From Paraburkholderia domus (GTDB taxonomy: Bacteria; Pseudomonadota; Gammaproteobacteria; Burkholderiales; Burkholderiaceae), in NCBI RefSeq assembly GCF_905220705.1, contig NZ_CAJNAT010000011.1:62001-126000 (forward strand): a stretch of 64,000 nucleotides of DNA, written 5' to 3'. The translations under genes were made by a program, and so were the position numbers. Below are positions 25,454-34,358 of this stretch, piece by piece. The notes under the pieces are model-generated. The model saw only the letters and a list, made by a program, of their open reading frames with translations, had not been told where the DNA came from and made no database searches. Position 1 is the stretch's first letter; the number at the start of each line of letters is the position of its first letter.

Positions 25454-25833
25454 GTTAGTGATCCTTATTAAAATGCGTGGCTTTCCGGTGTCGATGAAGA
25501 ACGGCAGGTGTCGAGTCGCCGCCAGGTGCACCGGCCTGGCACAGAAGCGGTTGTACTCGTTCAGCGCCGAGGCGCTCTGGTGATCCAGGCAGCCTCGGTG
25601 AAACGGGATTCAGGCCGCCTTCGCGGTCTTGATGGGATGCTTGAGAACAGCCCGGCAAAAGCCGCAGCGCGCGGCGCATCGGTTCGATGTCTGCGTTGCT
25701 GTCCGTTTGCCTCGAAGCGATGCAACGCGTCTCCAAACGCTGCATCGTGAAGCGGATTTAATATCAGGTAGACTGATAATGCAAGCGTAAAAGCTTCGGT
25801 GAAAACACCTAGCAATTTGCAGAGACGGGACAG
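25454..25833. promoter_or_regulatory. Long leader between MarR gene and transporter
   Basis: This 380-bp stretch separates the MarR stop from the transporter start. Apart from the operator-like palindrome at 25762-25778 it shows only short frames in several phases without ribosome sites. The distance suggests a long 5' untranslated region for the transporter-porin-esterase transcript. Confidence 0.4.
25762..25778. promoter_or_regulatory. MarR operator candidate (transporter side)
   Basis: TATCAGGTAGACTGATA is an inverted repeat with perfect six-base arms TATCAG / CTGATA. An almost identical 17-mer lies at 26403-26419 upstream of the hydratase-lyase gene, two mismatches apart. The pair flanks the MarR gene, so both are probably bound by its product. 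Confidence 0.7.
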
Positions 25834-26304
25834 TTAGCCGCGCAGGTTGCGCACGAAAGTTTCGAGGTGGGTTTGTACCGCGCCGGCCGCATCGAGCTCG
25901 AGGCCTTCCATCATCTGCTTCTCGATCGCCTTGACGGCCTGCTCGCATTCGCGCAGCACGGCTCGCCCTTCATCGGTCAGTTGCAGCAGCACGATGCGGC
26001 CGTGCGTCGGGTCCGGTTCGCGGCTGACCCAGTTCCGGCTCGCCATTGCGTTCATCACTTCGTTGGCGGATTGCGGCGTGATGAAGGAGCGCTCGGCAAC
26101 TTGTGCATTGGACGCCTGTCCCTTTGCATCGAGCACCGAAAGCGCGGTGAATTGCGCGAGCGTCAGACCGAGCGGGGCGAGTGCCTCGGTCATGCGGCGC
26201 CGCAGGATGCGGTCGAGACTGCCGATCACATAGGCCAGCCGCAAATTGGAGCGACGGGTGCGCGTGGTGACGGGCTCGACGGGCGAATTCTGATTTTTGC
26301 TCAT
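25834..26304 (-). CDS. MarR-family regulator of hydroxycinnamate genes
   Basis: ATG 26304 (MSKNQNSPVEPVTTRTRRSN) gives 156 residues; the frame is open to 26334. The winged-helix core includes LTLAQFTALSVLDAKGQASN, SFITPQSANEVMNAM and the wing DPTHGRIVLLQLTDEG. FerC/CouR/HcaR-type MarR repressors are released by hydroxycinnamoyl-CoA thioesters. Divergent placement from the hydratase-lyase gene and shared palindromes on both flanks support that job here. Confidence 0.85.
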   Translation of the reverse strand: MSKNQNSPVEPVTTRTRRSNLRLAYVIGSLDRILRRRMTEALAPLGLTLAQFTALSVLDAKGQASNAQVAERSFITPQSANEVMNAMASRNWVSREPDPTHGRIVLLQLTDEGRAVLRECEQAVKAIEKQMMEGLELDAAGAVQTHLETFVRNLRG

Positions 26305-26402
26305 GGTGGGCAGGAGGTTCGGTCTAGCCCGCATCTTAGCGCGCCTCGCCGCCGATTCGACCGATAGGGGTTTGCACTGAGTCCGCGAAATTCCACTTTA
26401 CA

Positions 26403-26419
26403 TCTCAGGTAGCCTGATA
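26403..26419. promoter_or_regulatory. MarR operator candidate (catabolic side)
   Basis: TCTCAGGTAGCCTGATA contains the palindrome TCAGG-TAG-CCTGA and matches the 25762-25778 site at 15 of 17 positions. It lies in the divergent gap between the MarR gene (start 26304) and the hydratase-lyase gene (start 26472), where binding could control both. Confidence 0.7.
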
Positions 26420-26471
26420 TTAAATATGTTCATCAGGCCGCCGTCGCGGCCGACGTTCACGGAGAAAGCAG

Positions 26472-27299
26472 ATGAATTACGAAGGTCGTTGGGAAACCGT
26501 CAAGGTCAATGTTGCAGAGGGAATCGCATGGGTCACGTTCAATCGTCCCGAGAAGCGCAACGCGATGAGCCCGACGTTGAACAAGGAAATGATTGAGGTC
26601 CTCGAGGCAGTCGAGCTGGACGCCGAAGCACAGGTTCTCGTGCTGACGGGCGAGGGCGACGCGTGGACCGCGGGCATGGATCTGAAGGAATATTTCCGCG
26701 AAGTCGACGCCGGCCCGGAAATCCTGCAGGAAAAGATTCGCCGCGACGCATGCCGCTGGCAATGGCAGTTGCTGCGTATGTACGCGAAGCCGACCATCGC
26801 GATGGTCAACGGTTGGTGTTTCGGCGGCGGCTTCTCGCCGCTGGTGGCGTGCGATCTCGCGATCGCCGCTGACGAAGCCGTGTTCGGCCTCTCCGAAATC
26901 AACTGGGGCATTCCGCCGGGCAATTTGGTGAGTAAGGCGATGGCGGATACCGTCGGGCATCGTCAGGCGCTTTACTACATCATGACCGGCGAGACGTTCA
27001 CGGGTCAGGAGGCCGCGCAGATGGGCCTCGTCAATAGTAGTGTGCCACGTGCCGAACTGCGCGAAGCCACGCGCGTTCTCGCAGGGAAGCTGTTGCAAAA
27101 GAATCCGGTAGTGCTGCGCGCAGCCAAGAACGGCTTCAAGCGTTGCCGTGAATTGACCTGGGATCAGAATGAAGACTACCTGTACGCCAAGCTGGATCAG
27201 GCGCAACTGCGCGATCCCGAAGGCGGCCGCGAGCAGGGCCTGAAGCAGTTCCTCGACGAGAAGGCGATCAAGCCGGGTCTGCAAACCTACAAGCGCTGA
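26472..27299 (+). CDS. ech: p-Hydroxycinnamoyl-CoA hydratase/lyase (feruloyl-CoA to vanillin)
   Basis: The 275-residue crotonase-fold enzyme converts feruloyl-CoA to vanillin plus acetyl-CoA, or 4-coumaroyl-CoA to 4-hydroxybenzaldehyde. Residues matching those known in HCHL are present: Met69 (WTAGMDL), Ser122 (GGGFSPL), Glu142 (FGLSEINWG) and Tyr238 (NEDYLYAKLD). WCFGGGFSP and the C-terminal DQAQLRDPEGGREQG are near-diagnostic for the family. GGAGA precedes the ATG. It is the first gene of a rightward operon with vanillin dehydrogenase and feruloyl-CoA synthase. Confidence 0.95.
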   Translation: MNYEGRWETVKVNVAEGIAWVTFNRPEKRNAMSPTLNKEMIEVLEAVELDAEAQVLVLTGEGDAWTAGMDLKEYFREVDAGPEILQEKIRRDACRWQWQLLRMYAKPTIAMVNGWCFGGGFSPLVACDLAIAADEAVFGLSEINWGIPPGNLVSKAMADTVGHRQALYYIMTGETFTGQEAAQMGLVNSSVPRAELREATRVLAGKLLQKNPVVLRAAKNGFKRCRELTWDQNEDYLYAKLDQAQLRDPEGGREQGLKQFLDEKAIKPGLQTYKR

Positions 27300-27399
27300 A
27301 GTATTGCGGGCGCTAAGGTAGATTCAGGCAGATGCACGCGCAGCAAGAGGCGCGCGTGAAGACTGGCGAGACGAGTGACACAGCGAGGAGACAACAGAT

Positions 27400-28851
27400 A
27401 TGCACGAAGTAACATTGTTGATCGGCGGCGAGAGCCGCGGCGCATCGGACGGCAGAACCTTCGAGCGGATCAATCCCGCGAGCGGTGTGGCGGCCTCGCG
27501 TGCGGCTGCCGCCACGTTGGCTGATGCAGACGCGGCAGTCGTTGCGGCGGCGCGCGCATTCCCGGCATGGTCGGCATTGGCGCCGACTGAACGCCGCAAA
27601 CGTCTATTGGCCGCGGCGGATCTGATGGATGCTCGCACCGCGCAGTTCATCGAAACCGGTGTGGCCGAAACCGGCGCCATGCCGAACTGGTACGGCTTCA
27701 ATGTAATGCTGGCCGCCAACATGCTGCGTGAAGCCGCCGCGATGACCACGCAAATCGACGGCGATGTGATTCCGTCGGACGTGCCGGGCAGTCTCGCGAT
27801 GGCCGTGCGCCAGCCGTGCGGTGTGGTGCTCGGCATGGCGCCGTGGAATGCCCCGGTGATTCTCGGCACACGGGCAATCGCCATGCCGCTCGCGTGCGGC
27901 AACACGGTCGTGCTCAAGGCTTCCGAAGGCTGTCCGGGTGTGCATCGGCTGATCGGCAGCGTGTTGCAGGAAGCCGGGCTTGGCGACGGCGTGGTGAACG
28001 TCATCACGCATTCGGCCGACGATGCGCCGGGCATTGTCGAGCGCCTGATCGCTCATCCGGCGGTGCGGCGGGTCAATTTCACCGGCTCGACACGGGTTGG
28101 ACGCATCGTCGCGCAACATGCCGCGCAGCATCTGAAGCCGGCCTTGCTCGAGCTCGGCGGCAAGGCGCCCGTTGTGGTGCTCGACGACGCCGACCTGGAT
28201 GCGGCGGTGGACGGCATCGCATTCGGCGCGTTCTTCAACCAGGGGCAGATTTGCATGTCGACGGAGCGGCTGATTGTCGACCGCAAGATCGCCGATGCGC
28301 TGGTGGAGAAGCTCGCGGCCAAAGCACGGACCCTGAAGGCGGGCGATCCCGCTGCGGCCGATTCAGTGCTCGGCGTGCTCGAAAGTGTGGCGGCCGCACG
28401 GCGTATCAAGGCACTCGTTGAAGATGCGCATGAGAAGGGCGCGAAGCTGCCGGTCGGCTGCTCGGTTGAAGGCGCCGTGATGCAACCGGTGATTGTCGAC
28501 GGTGTGACGCGCGAGATGAAGCTCTATGCTGAGGAGTCGTTCGGTCCGGTGGTGACGGTGCAGCGTGTGGATGGTGACGAGGAAGCGATTCAGGTTGCCA
28601 ACGATAGCGAATACGGTCTCTCCGCGGCGGTATTCAGCCGCGATATATCGCGCGCGCTGAATGTGGCGAAACGCATCGAATCGGGCATCTGCCATATCAA
28701 CGGACCGACCGTGCACGACGAAGCGCAGATGCCGTTCGGCGGCGTGAAGAAGAGCGGTTATGGGCGTTTTGGCAGCAAGGCGTCGATCGCCGAGTTCACG
28801 GACCTGCGCTGGATCACGATTCAAACCGGCCCGCGTCACTATCCGATTTGA
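27400..28851 (+). CDS. vdh: Vanillin dehydrogenase (NAD(P)-dependent aldehyde dehydrogenase)
   Basis: The 483-residue ALDH oxidises vanillin to vanillate (and 4-hydroxybenzaldehyde to 4-hydroxybenzoate). It shows the Rossmann segment GVVLGMAPWNAPVIL, KASEGCPG, FTGSTRVG, catalytic Glu in LLELGGKAPVVV and catalytic Cys in NQGQICMSTER. Length is standard. Placement between the hydratase-lyase and feruloyl-CoA synthase genes supports vanillin as substrate. A GAGGAGA ribosome site precedes the ATG. Confidence 0.9.
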   Translation: MHEVTLLIGGESRGASDGRTFERINPASGVAASRAAAATLADADAAVVAAARAFPAWSALAPTERRKRLLAAADLMDARTAQFIETGVAETGAMPNWYGFNVMLAANMLREAAAMTTQIDGDVIPSDVPGSLAMAVRQPCGVVLGMAPWNAPVILGTRAIAMPLACGNTVVLKASEGCPGVHRLIGSVLQEAGLGDGVVNVITHSADDAPGIVERLIAHPAVRRVNFTGSTRVGRIVAQHAAQHLKPALLELGGKAPVVVLDDADLDAAVDGIAFGAFFNQGQICMSTERLIVDRKIADALVEKLAAKARTLKAGDPAAADSVLGVLESVAAARRIKALVEDAHEKGAKLPVGCSVEGAVMQPVIVDGVTREMKLYAEESFGPVVTVQRVDGDEEAIQVANDSEYGLSAAVFSRDISRALNVAKRIESGICHINGPTVHDEAQMPFGGVKKSGYGRFGSKASIAEFTDLRWITIQTGPRHYPI

Positions 28852-28894
28852 TCGTCCGCGATCGACGAGTCGCATCGAAGCAAGGAGACAGGCA

Positions 28895-30808
28895 TTGCAT
28901 TCCGAGCCGAAACAACCGCATCCCCCCGGCGCGCAAGACAACGCACCGGCGCATTACCGCGCGACGACGATCGGCGCATCATCGTTGCACGCACAACGGC
29001 ACGGCGATACATGGTATTTGCGCGCTACCGAACCGCTCGGCGAACACCCGCAACGTATGACCGACCGGCTCGCGAGCGGCGCGCGCGAGCATCCGGAGCG
29101 TTGGCTGGCGGCGCGACGCGGCAGCGACGGTCAATGGATCGGCCTGAGCTACGCGAAAGCGCTGCACAGTGCTCGCGCGATCGGGCAAGCGCTGCTGACG
29201 CGAGATCTTTCTGTTGAGCGTCCGGTTGTGATTCTCTCGGGCAACGATCTCGAACACGTGCAACTGGCACTCGGCGCGATGTGGGCCGGCATTCCGTATG
29301 CGGCGATTTCCCCGGCCTATGCGCTCGCTTCCGGCGACTACGGCAAGCTGCGCCATACGATCGATCTGCTCACTCCGGGTCTGGTCTTCGCAACCGGCTA
29401 CGACACCTTTGCCAAGGCAATCGATGCAGTGGTGCCGGCCGACGTCGAAGTCGTCGCTGCAACGGGGCCCAAAGAGCCGCAGGCGGCGCGCAGCGTGACT
29501 TCATTCAGCGATCTGCTGAATACGACGCCCGGTACGGTCGATTCCGTTCACGCAGCGGTGAGCCCGGACGCCATCGCCAAGTTTCTGTTCACGTCTGGCT
29601 CGACCAAACTGCCCAAGGCCGTGCCGACCACGCACCGCATGCTGTGCAGCAACCAGCAGATGCTGCTCGAAACGTTTCCTGAGTTCGCGAGTGTGCCGCC
29701 GGTGCTGGTCGACTGGCTACCGTGGAACCACACCTTCGGCGGCAGCCATAACGCAGGCATCGCGCTCTACAACGGCGGCACGCTTTATATCGACGACGGC
29801 AAACCGGTCAACGGAAAGTTCGAAGAAACGCTGCGCAATCTGCGTGAAATCGCACCGACGATCTATTTCAACGTGCCGAAGGGCTGGGAAGAGCTGGCCA
29901 TCGCACTGGAGCAGGACGCACAATTGCGGGAGACGTTCTTCTCGCGCGTGAAGGTGTATTTCTTCGGGGGGGCGGGGCTCTCGCAAGCGGCGTGGGACCG
30001 GCTCGAACGCGTCACCGAGAAGTATTGCGGCGAGCGCATTCGCATCATGGCCGGACTCGGCATGACCGAGACCGCGCCGTCCTGCCTGTTCACCACCGGC
30101 CCGATCATGCGCGCCGGCTATGTCGGCTCACCGGCGCCCGGCTGCGAGGTCAAACTCGTACCGGTCGGTGACAAGCTCGAAGCGCGCTATCGCGGCCCGC
30201 ATGTCATGGCCGGCTACTGGCGCGCGAATTCTGCAGAGCTGGACAACCCTTTCGACGAAGAAGGCTACTTCTGCAGCGGCGACGCGTTGCGTTTTGTCGA
30301 TGTCGAGCGGCCGGAACTCGGGCTGCTGTTCGACGGACGCATCGCTGAAGACTTCAAGCTGAGTTCGGGCACCTTCGTTAGCGTCGGTCCGATGCGGGCC
30401 CGCGTAATTTCCGAAGGCGCGCCGTATGTGCAGGACGTGGTGGTCGCCGGCATGAATCGCGACGATGTGAGTTTGCTGGTGTTTCCGCGGCTCGACGATT
30501 GCCGGCGGCTGGCGGGTCTACCTTTGTCGGCGGGCGCGCGTGAGGTGGTCGAGGCACCCGTCGTGCGGGCGCATTTTGCGGCTTTACTGGAGACGCTCAA
30601 TCGCAGTGCGACCGGCGGTGCAACTACGATCGCCCGGATCCGGCTCATGGATATCGCGCCTTCGCTCGATCTCGGCGAGATCACCGATAAAGGCTCGCTC
30701 AATCAGCGTGCGGTGCTGACACATCGAGCCGCGCTCGTCGAAGCGATGTACGACGCGGCGCAGCGCGATCCCGCCGTGATCTACGCGGCCGCTTGCGGCG
30801 CGACCTGA
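28895..30808 (+). CDS. fcs: Feruloyl-CoA synthase
   Basis: The 637-residue ANL-family ligase activates ferulate with ATP and CoA. FTSGSTKLPKAVPTTH is the AMP-binding P-loop, and DWLPWNHTFGGSHN and MAGLGMTETAPS match bacterial feruloyl-CoA synthases. The start is taken as TTG 28895 because AAGGAG (28882-28887) lies seven bases upstream and no ATG fits; upstream codons overlap vdh. It completes the ferulate to vanillate path with the two preceding genes. Confidence 0.92.
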   Translation: MHSEPKQPHPPGAQDNAPAHYRATTIGASSLHAQRHGDTWYLRATEPLGEHPQRMTDRLASGAREHPERWLAARRGSDGQWIGLSYAKALHSARAIGQALLTRDLSVERPVVILSGNDLEHVQLALGAMWAGIPYAAISPAYALASGDYGKLRHTIDLLTPGLVFATGYDTFAKAIDAVVPADVEVVAATGPKEPQAARSVTSFSDLLNTTPGTVDSVHAAVSPDAIAKFLFTSGSTKLPKAVPTTHRMLCSNQQMLLETFPEFASVPPVLVDWLPWNHTFGGSHNAGIALYNGGTLYIDDGKPVNGKFEETLRNLREIAPTIYFNVPKGWEELAIALEQDAQLRETFFSRVKVYFFGGAGLSQAAWDRLERVTEKYCGERIRIMAGLGMTETAPSCLFTTGPIMRAGYVGSPAPGCEVKLVPVGDKLEARYRGPHVMAGYWRANSAELDNPFDEEGYFCSGDALRFVDVERPELGLLFDGRIAEDFKLSSGTFVSVGPMRARVISEGAPYVQDVVVAGMNRDDVSLLVFPRLDDCRRLAGLPLSAGAREVVEAPVVRAHFAALLETLNRSATGGATTIARIRLMDIAPSLDLGEITDKGSLNQRAVLTHRAALVEAMYDAAQRDPAVIYAAACGAT

Positions 30809-30917
30809 GGCACGCGTCGCTCACTCCCCCTAGGTCCCTTGTCGCACGGCAAACGCGCTTCGCCGTATACAATTCGGCAGCGCCTGATTTTTGCCCAATA
30901 CCGACCTGATCCTATCC

Positions 30918-31964
30918 ATGCCGAATCCGACCCGGGCCTTTCTTCTTGGCCCGCTCCTGAAAGGCGTTTCACGCTCCTTCTATCTCACCCTGCGCGTGCT
31001 GCCCGTCGGGATGCGCGATCCGATCGGCCTCGCGTACCTGCTGGCGCGCGCGGCCGATACGATTGCGGACACCTCGCTAATCTCGCCTGAGCAACGCCTT
31101 GCGTTGCTGCTGTCGTTGCGCGACCAGGTCAACGGCGCCCCGGACGACGGCGCGCTGTTCCAGCGGATGGCTGCCGAAGTGGCGGGCCAACAGGTGCAGT
31201 CCGATGAAAAGGTCCTGCTCGAATCGCTCGGTCCCGCGCTAGAAGTGTTGTCACAACTCAGCGAATCCGACCGCAAGGCGGTACGCGAGATCGTGTCGAC
31301 GCTGACCGATGGCATGGAATTCGACCTTCGCACGTTCCCCGATGAACGTTCAGGCCAGATCGCCGCGCTGCGCGTGTATGAGGAACTCGACCGTTATACC
31401 TACCTGGTGGCGGGCTGCGTCGGCGAATTCTGGACTACCATGACCTACGCACACATGCCTGGCACGCTGAAAGAGCGTCCCGAGACCATGGCGCGCCGCG
31501 GCGTGCGTTTCGGCAAGGCGCTGCAGATGACCAACGTCCTGCGCGATTGCGGCAAGGACTTGCGCATCGGCCGCTGTTACCTTCCGCAGACGATGCTCGA
31601 TCAATATGCTCTGAGCGCGCAAGACCTCTTGCAGCCGGCGAATTCTGTTCGCGCCCGGCCGCTGATGATCGAACTCGTGCGCAAGACTCTGGATCACTTC
31701 CGGGAGGCCCTGGACTACACGCTGGCGATTCCCGCGTGGTCGGTGCGTTTGCGCCTCGCGTGTTTGTGGCCGATCCTGATCGGCCTGGAGACGCTGCTGT
31801 TGCTGGTGGATAACGATGCCTGGCTCGACCCGGCCAAGGTCTCCAAGGTCCGGCGCAATCATGTGTATCAGATGATTGCTTCTTCGCTGCTGCTGGTGCC
31901 TTCGAATGGCCTGGTGCGCAAGGCGGTTGAAACGCGGATCAAGCAGATTGAGACTCGGCTCTGA
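30918..31964 (+). CDS. Squalene/phytoene synthase family (likely squalene synthase)
   Basis: ATG 30918 (MPNPTRAFLLGPLLKGVSRS) gives 348 residues. The two Asp-rich motifs that bind the diphosphates through Mg are present as DTIAD (about residue 48) and DCGKD (about residue 213), with SFYLTLRVLP and YTYLVAGCVGEFWT between. C-terminal hydrophobic stretches suggest membrane association. The family head-to-head condenses two farnesyl diphosphates to squalene, the hopanoid precursor. No other hopanoid gene is nearby, so its pathway partner is not shown here. Confidence 0.85.
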   Translation: MPNPTRAFLLGPLLKGVSRSFYLTLRVLPVGMRDPIGLAYLLARAADTIADTSLISPEQRLALLLSLRDQVNGAPDDGALFQRMAAEVAGQQVQSDEKVLLESLGPALEVLSQLSESDRKAVREIVSTLTDGMEFDLRTFPDERSGQIAALRVYEELDRYTYLVAGCVGEFWTTMTYAHMPGTLKERPETMARRGVRFGKALQMTNVLRDCGKDLRIGRCYLPQTMLDQYALSAQDLLQPANSVRARPLMIELVRKTLDHFREALDYTLAIPAWSVRLRLACLWPILIGLETLLLLVDNDAWLDPAKVSKVRRNHVYQMIASSLLLVPSNGLVRKAVETRIKQIETRL

Positions 31965-32198
31965 TCGGCTGGTCTGTTTCACAGATGGTTAGGTATCCAT
32001 GGCAATGACGGGGAAAGTTGACCCATAACGCACGCCCCACAGGAAACCCTTACAAATTAACGGCGTTGTCATAGTTGGTAATTAAAGTGCTGTTCGGAAA
32101 CGGACTTGCGAAATTCACGCCTTGCGTGGATCGCCGGTCTTATCAGTTCGCTTACGCGATACCAATCAATCCGATCAGCTTCAGGTTATCAGCACGCC

Positions 32199-33017
32199 AT
32201 GCAAACCCGACGGACCTTCCTTGCCTCCGCATCCAAAGCGGCGACGCTGCCGATTCTGGCGTCCACGCTTGGCGCATGCGGCGGCAATAGCCTTTCCACC
32301 AACACGCCCATCTCCGACTCCGAACTGCAGGCGCAGATGATCGGCAAGCTGAACGCGCAGCTCAACGACACCACCACGGGCAGCACGATCGAGCCGTATC
32401 TGATGGATGTGGGCTTTACGTGGGACCTTCCGTTGATTCCCGCAGCCCAGGTCAACACCATCGTCGCATATAGCTTTGGCAACCGGCCGAACGCGGCGAG
32501 CGGCAACACGTCGAGCAACGGCGGCAATCAGGCCGCCTTTCCCGATCCCGGGCCGATTAACGAAGAGCTCGCGGATGCTGTGCATCAGATCTATCAGTTG
32601 AACCCGGTGAAGGTCTTCGCGCAGTGGGAAATCGCGCGCTTTCTCGTGTCCAAGTATCAGATGAACAGCACGAATTTGCATTCCATCGAACCGGTCATTG
32701 CCAGCGACGGTTCGATCACCTACCTCAGCACCGATGGCGTGGCGGCCGCTATCGTCGCGCTCGAAGGGGGCGCCGCGGCAATGGGGAACGTGGCCGTGGT
32801 GGGCCATCGCGACCATGCGAAGCGTTGCATTCTGACGTCCGTGGGCCGCGGCATGAAAGCGTCGGCGGTGAAGGAAGTGACGCTGCCGGTCAATTACGAT
32901 CCTTTGTCGGGGCAGCCGTGGACTCGCAATCGCGGGCTCTATCTGGTGCATGACATGTTTGCGCAATTGGCGGGCAAGGCCCTAACCGCGATCGCCCAGG
33001 CCTATCCGCAAGGCTAA
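32199..33017 (+). CDS. Tat-exported lipoprotein-like protein, tandem copy 1
   Basis: ATG 32199 starts MQTRRTFLASASKAATLPIL with a twin-arginine motif followed by LGACGG, suggesting a Tat-exported lipoprotein; the frame is open to 32106. The 272 residues share PGPINEE[LI]ADAVHQ, VAVV-x-HRD-x-AKR and VTLPV[ND]YD with the next gene. The order of these segments (residue-rich start, GPINE, an [IV]-x-HRD-x-AKR strand-helix) loosely recalls DUF218/YdcF-type proteins. That resemblance is my inference. Function unknown. Confidence 0.75.
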   Translation: MQTRRTFLASASKAATLPILASTLGACGGNSLSTNTPISDSELQAQMIGKLNAQLNDTTTGSTIEPYLMDVGFTWDLPLIPAAQVNTIVAYSFGNRPNAASGNTSSNGGNQAAFPDPGPINEELADAVHQIYQLNPVKVFAQWEIARFLVSKYQMNSTNLHSIEPVIASDGSITYLSTDGVAAAIVALEGGAAAMGNVAVVGHRDHAKRCILTSVGRGMKASAVKEVTLPVNYDPLSGQPWTRNRGLYLVHDMFAQLAGKALTAIAQAYPQG

Positions 33018-33053
33018 AACACGTAACGTCATCACAGAACAGCAAGGCAACTC

Positions 33054-33869
33054 ATGTCATCCCGCCGTAAATTTCTGATTTCGACATCGACCGCCGCCGC
33101 GTTGCCGGCCGCGGCCGCTATGCTTGCCGTGAGCAGCAATGCCTGGGCTAGCGACGCGCTCGTTTCCGACGCCGAGCTGCAACGTCAAATGCTCGGCAAG
33201 CTCACTGTAGAGCTGAACGATTCCGCGACTGCGAACACAGAAGCGCCGTATCTCCAGGACATCTTCTTTAGCTGGGATCTTCCCTCGATTCCGGTTGCTC
33301 AGATCGGCTCTATCGTCGCGTACAGCTTCGGTGACCGGCCTGCTGCAAGCGGCGCTAGTTCCACTGGCGGAACCGGTCAATCGCAACTGCCGCAGCCCGG
33401 CCCAATCAACGAAGAGATCGCGGATGCCGTGCATCAGCTGGTTCAGTCGAAGCCGGTGATGGTGTACGCGCAATGGGAAGTGGCCAGCGTGCTCGCGTCG
33501 AAATACCAGATGAGCAGCGCGAACCTTCAATCGGTCAAACCGCCTACCGTCGCGAGCAATGGCACGATCAGCTATCCGGCGCTCGACGATGTAGCCGCTG
33601 CGATCATCGCGCTTCAAGGCACTGCCGCGGCGCTTGGTACGGTGGCGGTCGTGACGCACCGCGACCAGGCGAAGCGCGCGATTCAGACGTCGCGCGCCCA
33701 CGGCATGAACGCTTATGCGGCCCAAGGCGTGACGTTGCCGGTCGACTACGATGCACAGGCGTCACAGCCGGTGAATCGCCGTCGCGATCTCTATCTGTTG
33801 AACGACATGATGAACCAGTTCGCTACGTTGCGAACGAACCTGATCGCCCAGCAGTATCCCAACGGCTAG
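33054..33869 (+). CDS. Tat-exported protein, tandem copy 2
   Basis: The 271-residue paralogue of the preceding gene begins MSSRRKFLISTSTAAALPAA, a Tat signal with an AWA-S cleavage site and no lipobox Cys, so this copy is probably free in the periplasm. It shares FSWDLPSIPVAQIGSIVAYS, PGPINEEIADAVHQ and VTHRDQAKRAIQTSRAHGM with copy 1. It lies 36 bp after it and is presumably co-transcribed. Function unknown. Confidence 0.75.
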   Translation: MSSRRKFLISTSTAAALPAAAAMLAVSSNAWASDALVSDAELQRQMLGKLTVELNDSATANTEAPYLQDIFFSWDLPSIPVAQIGSIVAYSFGDRPAASGASSTGGTGQSQLPQPGPINEEIADAVHQLVQSKPVMVYAQWEVASVLASKYQMSSANLQSVKPPTVASNGTISYPALDDVAAAIIALQGTAAALGTVAVVTHRDQAKRAIQTSRAHGMNAYAAQGVTLPVDYDAQASQPVNRRRDLYLLNDMMNQFATLRTNLIAQQYPNG

Positions 33870-34050
33870 CGTGTTTTGCGTGCAGCGCACGTGCAGTGTG
33901 GGCAAGCGTACTGAATAAAAACGCCGTGGGCCGTTCAACGTGGCAATACCGCTTGATTTAATCTGCATCATTGAATAGCCACCGATCGGGAAACCCCTAG
34001 CATCCTGCATCGATGGTTCGCGTTAGTCTCTTCAAAAGAGGAGACGATCC

Positions 34051-34299
34051 ATGCGACAAGCGTTCAATATTGCTGTGGTGTTGTTGCTTGGCTATTTGAT
34101 GGCGGATAGGGCGCTGATGCGCGCACAAGCCGGAGAAATGGGGACCATTACGTGCCACCAAGGCGCGGAGCTGGTCAAGTCGGATGCATTGAAAAAGGGC
34201 TTCGGCGACGCCGGGGCCAGCAGTCAGGGTGAAAATTTCCTGTCGAGCTGTCTCGTCACGGGTCGTGGCCAGGTGGGCGACCTGATCGCCCGCGAATGA
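34051..34299 (+). CDS. Small membrane-anchored protein
   Basis: The 82-residue protein has an N-terminal hydrophobic segment (FNIAVVLLLGYLMADRALM) acting as anchor or signal, and a short soluble tail with two Cys (TCHQGAE, LSSCLVTG). AAGAGGAGA precedes the ATG, supporting translation. I do not recognise it. It stands alone before a candidate structured RNA. Confidence 0.6.
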   Translation: MRQAFNIAVVLLLGYLMADRALMRAQAGEMGTITCHQGAELVKSDALKKGFGDAGASSQGENFLSSCLVTGRGQVGDLIARE

Positions 34300-34358
34300 C
34301 GCAAGCAGCCTGGTGCCGATGAGACTCGGCCGAGGCATAGCAATACATCAAGAAAAAG

